6,671 nt of DNA from Methanobacteriota archaeon (GTDB lineage: Archaea; Halobacteriota; Methanosarcinia; Methanosarcinales; Methanosarcinaceae), in the NCBI GenBank assembly GCA_030837265.1, contig JAUPKV010000371.1, forward strand, positions 1 through 6,671, in the 5' to 3' direction. The translations under genes and the position numbers were made by a program. Below the pieces are notes generated by a model. That model saw nothing but the letters and a program-made list of their open reading frames with translations. It ran no database searches and was not told the origin of the DNA. Shown here in pieces: positions 1 through 4,228 of the stretch; position 1 is the stretch's first letter; the number at the start of each line of letters is the position of its first letter.

Positions 1-4
1 TCTA

Positions 5-52
5 TTTATAAATTATAGAGATTATAAACTATAGAGATTATAAACTATAGAG
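5..52. repeat. Three tandem copies of a 16-bp AT-rich repeat
   Basis: The unit ATTATAAACTATAGAG is present exactly at 21-36 and 37-52. A slightly diverged copy (two mismatches) lies at 5-20. The array stops abruptly at 53, where base composition changes. It sits at the window edge, so more copies could lie to the left. No function can be read from it. Confidence 0.85.
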
Positions 53-302
53 ATCTGCATGCCTGCAGCAGGTCACCGTTTTTAACACAATAAAAACATA
101 TAATTTTGTTCAATAAGTCTCCGGACACATGTAGACGCGCGGCGCCGGTCTCTCCGAAGGATATCTTGCGCCCTCAAGTCTGCAAAAGCTACCAGGCATC
201 TATCAAAATTAGTATGAAAAATATAAATAATAATTTAATGTGTGGTCGTAAGTCAGTTTAGAATACTTTCAGTTTAAGAAAATAATCAAAGTAGCTTTCT
301 TA
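53..302. other. Non-coding stretch with a GC-rich patch
   Basis: No convincing gene is visible here. Bases about 120-185 are clearly richer in G and C than the AT-rich DNA on either side. Several frames on both strands stay open through the patch, but none has a start codon with a ribosome binding site. It could be a relic of a lost gene or transferred DNA. The remaining bases up to the stop codon of the minus-strand gene at 303 are plain AT-rich sequence. Confidence 0.4.
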
Positions 303-608
303 CTATTTTATCTCAGGTTCTTTCTTCAGCTCTTCACCAGCTTTGGACGCAAAAGCAATCCATGAAAGCAGTACTTCACATAAAGCATATAGGATTACAA
401 TTACTATCATGAAAGCAAAAGCATAATACGGATTTGAATAATGAGAATTAATATAATATCCTGCACATATAAGACCTAAACCTGCTATAAAATTACGTAT
501 GAAGATGAGTGCCTTATCTTGTATTGTGAATTCTTTCCCGTCTTGTTTGCCTTTAGTTGTTCCCAGAACTTTAGCAGCAATGGGATCGTCTTGTGTTGTA
601 ATCTCCAT
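303..608 (-). CDS. Small two-helix membrane protein, unknown function
   Basis: This encodes about 101 residues from the ATG at 606-608. A GTG at 618-620 would add four residues, but that GTGAG sits about 8 bases before the ATG and is better read as the ribosome binding site. The N-terminal 35 or so residues are polar and probably cytosolic. Two hydrophobic segments follow: one around IFIRNFIAGLGLICAGYYI and a second around AFAFMIVIVILYALCEVLL. A short Lys/Glu-rich tail ends the protein. This is the pattern of a small helical-hairpin membrane protein with both ends on the same side. I do not recognise the family, and no catalytic motif is visible. It appears to be a single-gene unit with its own TATA box at about 652-660. 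The nearest gene upstream on the same strand is far away. Confidence 0.75.
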   Translation of the reverse strand: MEITTQDDPIAAKVLGTTKGKQDGKEFTIQDKALIFIRNFIAGLGLICAGYYINSHYSNPYYAFAFMIVIVILYALCEVLLSWIAFASKAGEELKKEPEIK

Positions 609-650
609 ATTTCTACTCACTTTAGATGTTTATGCAGGTATTAATTTGCT

Positions 651-661
651 TGTATAAAAGT
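651..661 (-). promoter_or_regulatory. Candidate TATA box for the small membrane protein gene
   Basis: On the minus strand the bases read CTTTTATAC, close to the archaeal TATA consensus. A start of transcription about 25 bases further on would leave a leader of roughly 20 bases before the ATG at 608, containing the GTGAG ribosome binding site. The call rests on motif and spacing only. Confidence 0.4.
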
Positions 662-797
662 TCGGTATGAATTAATTTCCGCATAGAGTTAACAACATTC
701 TCTTTTGCCTCAATTTGAGGTCGAGGGCTGAATTGTGATGATTGTTAAGGAGAATATAATAAAAGTGCAAACTTAGTTCCGGGTGAGATTTTTTGGT

Positions 798-896
798 ATG
801 ATAATTGAGCTTTTAATCATATGGTTGCTGTTCATGGAATTGATACACTGTCAGGACTATGAAAATAAGAATTTTATCCAGCTCGAAGAACTATAA
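798..896 (+). CDS. Possible 32-residue membrane peptide
   Basis: The ATG at 798 is preceded by GGGTGAG about 10 bases upstream, a fair archaeal ribosome binding site. A TATA-like AATATAATAAAA lies at about 753-764. The predicted peptide has a strongly hydrophobic first half (IIELLIIWLLF) and a polar, acidic second half ending QLEEL. That resembles a single-pass small membrane protein. An open frame this short can easily occur by chance in AT-rich DNA, and I know no family for it. Treat it as a candidate only. Confidence 0.2.
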   Translation: MIIELLIIWLLFMELIHCQDYENKNFIQLEEL

Positions 897-1253
897 ATTT
901 TTCATCCATGTAGGCTTGATAGACCAAACTACTTTTTTAAAAAATCGCAAAATAACAATCAAAGACATTTAGATGTTATAATTTGGTTGCTGCCGAATGT
1001 AGGTTGATTATTCCAGGATTGCCATTATATCATAAAAATCTTCTGAACGAGGTCTTAAACTCATCATTGTGCAATAAATTTCCATTTAATGAGGCTTCAA
1101 AAGTAAGCCCCAATAGTAAACTTTAAAAAAGTAACTTCTTTGAGATCTGAAGGTTTATGGCAAGGCCTATATTCTTTTCTATTAGGCGTTGCTGGTCGTC
1201 ATACGCAGTAAATCCTCATTAATAGCCTTCGGCATGTGGCAGATAGGCTCGCT

Positions 1254-1300
1254 ATGGCATATAGGGGCCAATATGCCATGCCAGAAAGATGCCATGCCAG
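1254..1300. repeat. Inverted repeat with overlapping direct repeats
   Basis: ATGGCATAT at 1254-1262 and ATATGCCAT at 1271-1279 form a perfect 9-bp inverted repeat around an 8-base loop (AGGGGCCA). The 12-mer ATGCCATGCCAG occurs at 1273-1284 and again at 1289-1300. The left arm can therefore pair with either copy. The feature lies in a GC-richer patch with no convincing gene. It could be the trace of a mobile element end or an RNA structure; the sequence does not decide. Confidence 0.7.
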
Positions 1301-1372
1301 TTAATTCGGATTTCTGCAGGCCGGTCCGCCGTTCCAATGTAGATAAGCAGCGAATTACGCGGCTATGCTAGA

Positions 1373-1680
1373 CCGATGTACATATTGTTTATATTTCCAG
1401 GATGAGAGTATCACCTGAAAGAATTAATTGCTGAAAGCCAGATATGGTAGATATGTACTCTAAATTCGATGACAGTGAACAGAGACTTCGCGGCTACCTC
1501 TTCGGCACCGCCTGCGGAGATGCCCTGGAGCGTCCTGTAGAACATCTTACTCTTGAGCAGATTAAAAAAAGTATGGGGAGAAGGGGATTCTTGAAATCCC
1601 GCCTGATTCCCTCTGGACTGATGATACCCAGTTGATGCTTGTAATTGCAAAAGGTGCACTGCGGGGAGCATAACTTGAAC
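1373..1680 (+). pseudogene. Broken 5' copy of the ADP-ribosylglycohydrolase gene
   Basis: Bases 1373-1680 align along their length with 2499-2809, the promoter, leader and first roughly 75 codons of the intact downstream gene. The coding part begins at the ATG at 1444. It keeps the GTACGDAL motif and, after a frame change, the DSLWTDDTQLM metal motif. It is dead for three reasons. One base is missing in the A-run just after the LEQIK codons (about 1561-1570). The restored frame meets a TAA at 1671-1673 where the intact gene has a Glu codon. The rest of the gene is absent after 1680. A Gly to Glu change also alters the GDALG motif. It is a partial duplication, not an independent gene. Confidence 0.9.
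1373..1680. repeat. Left copy of a roughly 310-bp direct repeat
   Basis: This direct repeat partner of 2499-2809 is in the same orientation. The left edge is sharp at CCGATGTACAT and the right edge at CTTGAAC; similarity is lost beyond both. There is a net loss of three bases relative to the right copy, two in the leader and one in the coding part. The two copies enclose about 820 bases that carry a toxin-antitoxin operon. Confidence 0.85.
1388..1396 (+). promoter_or_regulatory. TATA box of the broken ADP-ribosylglycohydrolase copy
   Basis: The TTTATATTT box lies about 50 bases before the pseudogene ATG. It corresponds to TTTATGTT at 2514-2521 in the intact copy. The palindrome ATGTACAT lies just upstream at 1376-1383 in this copy and at 2502-2509 in the other. 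The left copy has the better TATA match, so the dead gene may still be transcribed. Confidence 0.4.
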
Positions 1681-1767
1681 ATGGTTTTTTTCAAGATACC
1701 GTCTAACCTGTAAACTATTAATCCCCTCAAACTTCACAGCACCCATTGAATATGATGCAGTTGACAT
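1681..1767 (-). pseudogene. Truncated N-terminal fragment of an unknown minus-strand gene
   Basis: On the minus strand an ATG at 1765-1767 opens a frame of 29 codons with a convincing protein-like composition (including VKFEGINSLQVRRYL). The frame then runs into the reverse side of the broken ADP-ribosylglycohydrolase copy at 1680, where it becomes meaningless. This looks like the start of a gene cut off by the duplication or by an insertion. The open frame continues formally to 1411, but that part is only the shadow of the pseudogene. I do not recognise the family. A transposase or a DNA-binding protein would fit the setting, but there is no motif to prove it. Confidence 0.4.
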
Positions 1768-1786
1768 AATCTCTTTGATAAGATAG

Positions 1787-1795
1787 TTTTATATC
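1787..1795 (+). promoter_or_regulatory. TATA box of the toxin-antitoxin operon
   Basis: TTTTATATC matches the archaeal TATA consensus. It lies about 35-43 bases before the chosen antitoxin start, so transcription would begin around 1815-1818 and give a short leader. The ATGTRCAT motifs lie directly downstream. Confidence 0.5.
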
Positions 1796-1799
1796 TGAC

Positions 1800-1831
1800 A
1801 TGTGCATATAATGTGCATAAGGAATGTACAT
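1800..1831 (+). promoter_or_regulatory. Candidate operator: three ATGTRCAT motifs
   Basis: ATGTGCATA occurs at 1800-1808 and exactly again at 1811-1819, an 11-bp step close to one helical turn. A palindromic variant, ATGTACAT, follows at 1824-1831 and overlaps the start of the antitoxin gene. Repeats between the TATA box and the start codon are where autoregulating ribbon-helix-helix antitoxins usually bind and block transcription. Binding by this antitoxin is an inference from position and repeat spacing. Confidence 0.45.
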
Positions 1832-2090
1832 GATACAAGCCAGAGTAAAAATTTCAGACAGAACTAATCATGTTCTGAATATTGTTAAAGCCAAATATAG
1901 TCTAAAGGATAAAAGTGCCGCTCTCGACTTAGTTGTAGCTCAATATGAGGAGAAAATACTTGAGCCTCGCTACAGTCCTGAGTTCATAAAGGAAATGCTG
2001 GATTCTGAGAATGATGAAGTAATTGGACCATTCAAAAATGCCGATGAATTAAAAGCATATATCAAAAGCTTGCCTGATGAGGATGAATAA
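1830..2090 (+). CDS. Antitoxin, DUF2683-like (ribbon-helix-helix type)
   Basis: This encodes 86 residues from the ATG at 1830. AAGGA at 1819-1823 is six bases upstream, which favours this start over the ATG at 1824, where the same AAGGA would touch the codon. The N-terminus (IQARVKISDRTNHVLNIVKA) has the look of a ribbon-helix-helix DNA-binding module: a short beta strand, then two helices through about residue 45, with the KYSLKDKSAALDLVV stretch typical of the archaeal DUF2683 group. The acidic C-terminal half (residues about 50-86, ending LPDEDE) would wrap and neutralise the basic toxin. The gene ends two bases before the toxin start, so the two are surely co-transcribed and translationally coupled. 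It probably represses its own promoter through the repeats at 1800-1831. The family call comes from sequence character and the adjacent toxin. Confidence 0.8.
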   Translation: MIQARVKISDRTNHVLNIVKAKYSLKDKSAALDLVVAQYEEKILEPRYSPEFIKEMLDSENDEVIGPFKNADELKAYIKSLPDEDE

Positions 2091-2092
2091 GC

Positions 2093-2353
2093 TTGTACAA
2101 ATTATTGATCAAAGGAAAACTTTCAAAAGAGCTGAGAAAGTTAAACAAGAAAAATCATGCATTGCTTGAGGCAATTTTCAAGAAAGCTGATGAAATTTGC
2201 ATCAATCCTCAGCATTACAAAAATCTGAATTATCCTCTAAATAAATACAAGCGAGTACACATTGATTCTAACTTTGTACTATGTTTTTCTGTTGACGAAA
2301 AGACGCAAATTGTGACATTAGTGAAATTAGCCCATCACAAAGATGCTTATTAA
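2093..2353 (+). CDS. RelE/ParE-type toxin, probable mRNA interferase
   Basis: This encodes 86 residues, the usual length of RelE/ParE toxins. The only sensible start is the TTG at 2093, two bases after the antitoxin stop, with GAGG at 2079-2082 as ribosome binding site. A basic N-terminal helical part (KGKLSKELRKLNKKN) is followed by the family core: LNYPLNKYKRVHIDSNFVLCF (Arg54, His56), then VTLVKLAHHKDAY at the C-terminus with His81, His82, Asp84 and Tyr86. An Arg on the core strand and a His-rich C-terminus ending in an aromatic residue are typical of ribosome-dependent RNA-cleaving members such as YoeB and YafQ. The exact catalytic set cannot be fixed from sequence alone, and a gyrase-targeting ParE role is not excluded. 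The gene looks intact. A TTG start may keep toxin synthesis below antitoxin synthesis. Confidence 0.82.
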   Translation: MYKLLIKGKLSKELRKLNKKNHALLEAIFKKADEICINPQHYKNLNYPLNKYKRVHIDSNFVLCFSVDEKTQIVTLVKLAHHKDAY

Positions 2354-2486
2354 TAAAAGTGTAAAACGCGCAACAGAAATTAAAAGCTCGTTTGCGACTG
2401 CTAAATAGACACATGTTCCACACTTTCTTTAAGGACAAATTTCCACCTTATTTTGATGTTGACCCTTTCTATTTATCCAATATCTT

Positions 2487-2496
2487 CTCTTTTTTG
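2487..2496 (+). terminator. Candidate oligo-T terminator after the toxin gene
   Basis: A pyrimidine-rich run ends in six T residues at 2490-2495, about 135 bases after the toxin stop and immediately before the right copy of the 310-bp repeat. Archaeal transcription often ends at such T-runs without a hairpin. The evidence is composition and position only. Confidence 0.3.
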
Positions 2497-2498
2497 TT

Positions 2499-2809
2499 CC
2501 GATGTACATACTGTTTATGTTCCCTGGATGAAAGTATTAACCTGAAAGGGATTAATTGCAGAACGAAAATAATGATTATTATGCACTCTAAAACTGATGA
2601 TATCGAAAAAAAGCTTCGCGGTTACCTCTTCGGCACCGCCTGCGGAGATGCCTTGGGGCGTCCTGTGGAACATTTAACCCTTGAGCAGATTAAGGAAAAG
2701 TTTGGGGGGAAGGGGATTCTTGAAGTCCCGCCTGATTCTCTCTGGACTGACGATACTCAGTTAATGCTCGTAATTGCAAGAGGCTTGCTTCAGGGAGCGG
2801 AACTTGAAC
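2499..2809. repeat. Right copy of the roughly 310-bp direct repeat
   Basis: This copy matches 1373-1680 in the same orientation. It contains the palindrome ATGTACAT (2502-2509), the TATA-like TTTATGTT (2514-2521), the leader, and the first roughly 79 codons of the intact ADP-ribosylglycohydrolase gene. Confidence 0.85.
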
Positions 2810-3516
2810 CTCCCAAGCTTATGGACTTTATTGCAAAGGAACTTGTGCTCTGGCTTGACGAGCCTGACCTCGGAGCAGGACCCACTTCCAGAGGTGCAGC
2901 CCTGAGGCTTAAAGAAGGAATTAACTGGAGAGAGTCAGGGATTGTATCAAAAACATGCGGAAGCCTTATGCGAATTGGAATCCTGGGTTTTCTTTATCGG
3001 AATAATTCTGATAAATTGGTTCAATCTGCCCTGCTTTCGGGCAGAATTACTCACTTGCATCCGGTTTCGGACGCTGCTTCCATTGCAGGGGCATATGCAG
3101 TGAAACTGGCTCTTGACGACGTGGAACCTGAGGAGATGTACGGATCTCTTCTTAAAATAACTGAAGGATTCTCTCAGGAATTCACCAATGCTTTGAAAAA
3201 ATCTTACGAAATAGCTCATTCTGGCCTGTCAGATGAAGATGCTTTAAAAGAACTTGGACAGGGCTGGTATGCGGATGAAACGTTTGCTCTGGCGTATTTC
3301 TGCCTCTTGCGTTATCCGAATGACTATAAAAAAGCTGTGCAAACTGCAGTAAATATTACCGGAGACTCGGATTCTGTGGGCAGCGTTGCAGGAGGTATAA
3401 TTGGAGCGAAGCTGGGAATTGAGGCCATACCTGTTTCCTGGATAGAAGACCTGAAGGAAAAGGAAAAGCTTGAGGAAATAGTTGTGCCTCTGCTTGAGAA
3501 GTATTTTTTGGTCTAA
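2572..3516 (+). CDS. ADP-ribosylglycohydrolase family protein (DraG-like)
   Basis: This family removes ADP-ribose from proteins or related acceptors using a two-metal (usually Mg) centre. From the ATG at 2572 the product has 314 residues, normal for the family. The frame is open back to 2392, but similarity to the broken upstream copy and its ATG at 1444 supports a start at 2572 or at the second ATG at 2581. No good ribosome binding site is present. Motifs in order are GTACGDALGRPVEHL (residues 21-35), WTDDTQ with metal ligands Thr59, Asp60 and Asp61, GPTSRGAALRLKEG (103-116), CGSLMR (129-134, where many relatives have NGSLMR), THLHPVSDAA, and GDSDSVGSVAGG with Asp265 and Asp267 (264-275). 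All expected metal ligands are present, so an active enzyme is likely. The target is unknown. No ADP-ribosyltransferase is encoded in the window. The GIY-YIG-like gene downstream may share its transcript. Confidence 0.92.
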   Translation: MIIMHSKTDDIEKKLRGYLFGTACGDALGRPVEHLTLEQIKEKFGGKGILEVPPDSLWTDDTQLMLVIARGLLQGAELEPPKLMDFIAKELVLWLDEPDLGAGPTSRGAALRLKEGINWRESGIVSKTCGSLMRIGILGFLYRNNSDKLVQSALLSGRITHLHPVSDAASIAGAYAVKLALDDVEPEEMYGSLLKITEGFSQEFTNALKKSYEIAHSGLSDEDALKELGQGWYADETFALAYFCLLRYPNDYKKAVQTAVNITGDSDSVGSVAGGIIGAKLGIEAIPVSWIEDLKEKEKLEEIVVPLLEKYFLV

Positions 3517-3524
3517 GCATATAA

Positions 3525-3634
3525 GTAGATAGGGGGTAGTAGATAGGAGGTGGTAGATAGGAGGTAGTAGATAGGAGGTAGTGGACAGGGGTTAGTAGAC
3601 AGGGGTAGTAGAAGATGTTAGTAGACAGGGGATA
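3525..3634 (+). repeat. Eight tandem copies of a 14-bp G-rich repeat
   Basis: The consensus unit is GTAGATAGGAGGTA. Units begin at 3525, 3539, 3553, 3567, 3581, 3595, 3608 and 3621. Units two to four are nearly identical. The later ones drift (GTAGACAGGGGTTA and similar), and two are 13 bases long. Several copies contain GGAGGT, a full Shine-Dalgarno sequence, yet only the DUF123 start at 3645 follows. The array fills the whole gap between the ADP-ribosylglycohydrolase stop and the next gene. The minus strand is open across it, but the result is a low-complexity Tyr/Leu/Pro peptide and not a gene. Confidence 0.9.
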
Positions 3635-3644
3635 AGGTTTTAAA

Positions 3645-4082
3645 ATGGATTTATCCGAAAAGGGCATTTACTGCTTAATCTTTGAAAATAAAGCTTGTAA
3701 GCTAAATATTGGGAAAAAGAGGGAATTTTCTTTTCCTGCAGGTTTCCATGTATACGTTGGTTCGGCTCTTGGGCCAGGGGGCCTGAAAAGAGTCGTCAGG
3801 CATATTAACCTTTCCAGGAATAAAGATAAAAAGCCCGGATGGCATGTGGATTATATTAACCTGGATCCTTCTTTCAGGCTGGTTTCAGTCATTTGCGCAA
3901 CTACTTCAGCTAAACTCGAATGTTCACTTGCCAGCGGGATTGGGGGAGATTCGGCTTTGGGCTTTGGGTGTACAGACTGTACGTGCAGTTCTCATCTGTT
4001 TTACAGGGAAAAGAATCCAATTCCGGAGATCATTGAAGCTTTTAAGGCTCTCAAGCTTTCGAGCTTTGTGCTTGAGCTTTGA
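3645..4082 (+). CDS. DUF123 protein, GIY-YIG nuclease-like (COG1833)
   Basis: This encodes 145 residues from the ATG at 3645, with AAGG about 8 bases upstream and the G-rich repeat array just before. The order of motifs is that of the DUF123 family, a compact GIY-YIG-like fold sometimes found fused to endonuclease III in archaea. They are GIYCLIF (residues 7-13), FPAGFHVYVGSALGPGGL (30-47, with YVG standing for YIG), Arg52-His53 in VVRHI, the HVDYI strand (His67, Asp69), Glu92 in the LECSLA segment, and the C-terminal GFGCTDCTCSSHLFY (106-120) with Cys109, Cys112, Cys114 and His117. The last cluster could bind a metal. The length fits a stand-alone family member. Its biochemical role is not settled; DNA repair or nuclease activity is an inference from the fold. 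Nothing looks truncated. Confidence 0.88.
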   Translation: MDLSEKGIYCLIFENKACKLNIGKKREFSFPAGFHVYVGSALGPGGLKRVVRHINLSRNKDKKPGWHVDYINLDPSFRLVSVICATTSAKLECSLASGIGGDSALGFGCTDCTCSSHLFYREKNPIPEIIEAFKALKLSSFVLEL

Positions 4083-4168
4083 ATCTAACTTTTTCATCTT
4101 GACAATTATATTTGCAGGAAAGCTAGGGAAAAAGATTTTATTTAAGTTATTAAAAATGTCTAATTAAA

Positions 4169-4179
4169 AAAACTATATC
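4169..4179 (+). promoter_or_regulatory. Candidate TATA box for the ACT-metallo-beta-lactamase gene
   Basis: AAAACTATATC lies in an A-rich context about 50-60 bases before the ATG at 4229. Transcription starting about 25 bases downstream would leave a leader of roughly 25 bases containing GGAGA. The 146-base AT-rich gap after the DUF123 stop suggests separate transcription. Confidence 0.35.
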
Positions 4180-4228
4180 TAATTTAAATCATTTGAGTTG
4201 AAAACTAGTAGCTTGCTGGAGACCTAAA

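Larger units (their letters stand above)
621..1372. other. Long stretch without a convincing gene
   Basis: About 750 bases hold no open frame that I would call a gene with confidence. Visible items are a 13-bp palindrome CCTCAATTTGAGG at 708-720, a possible 32-codon small ORF at 798-896, and a perfect TTTTTTAAAAAA palindrome at 933-944. There is also a 25-codon minus-strand fragment at 1008-1085. A GC-richer patch from about 1185 to 1372 contains a strong inverted repeat and direct repeats. A 60-codon open frame at 1189-1371 crosses that patch, but it has no ribosome binding site and no recognisable protein character. The stretch is probably decayed accessory DNA. Confidence 0.5.

Noticed and set aside
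51..68. BglII-SphI-PstI-like site cluster resembling a cloning polylinker
   Set aside because: GCATGCCTGCAG matches part of common vector polylinkers, but the following bases differ from them and the surrounding DNA is not vector-like. A chance or natural match is more likely.
933..944. TTTTTTAAAAAA palindrome as a dedicated terminator
   Set aside because: It is symmetrical, lies far from any convincing gene end, and such runs are expected in AT-rich spacer DNA.
1189..1371. 60-codon plus-strand open frame in the GC-richer patch
   Set aside because: It has no ribosome binding site, no hydrophobic core or motif, and it runs through the hairpin and direct repeats. It is better explained as chance or relic sequence.
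2392..2571. In-frame 60-codon extension upstream of the ADP-ribosylglycohydrolase start
   Set aside because: The extension covers the promoter-like and leader region, is rich in Phe, Cys and Leu codons from pyrimidine-rich DNA, and has no counterpart in the family. The duplicated copy aligns its own ATG with 2572.
3525..3634. CRISPR array
   Set aside because: The 14-bp units are directly contiguous with no unique spacers, so this is a simple tandem repeat. No cas gene is nearby.
3356..3667. 103-codon minus-strand open frame across the 14-bp repeat array
   Set aside because: It is the reverse side of the G-rich repeats and of the hydrolase 3' end. The peptide is low-complexity Tyr/Leu/Pro and there is no start context.
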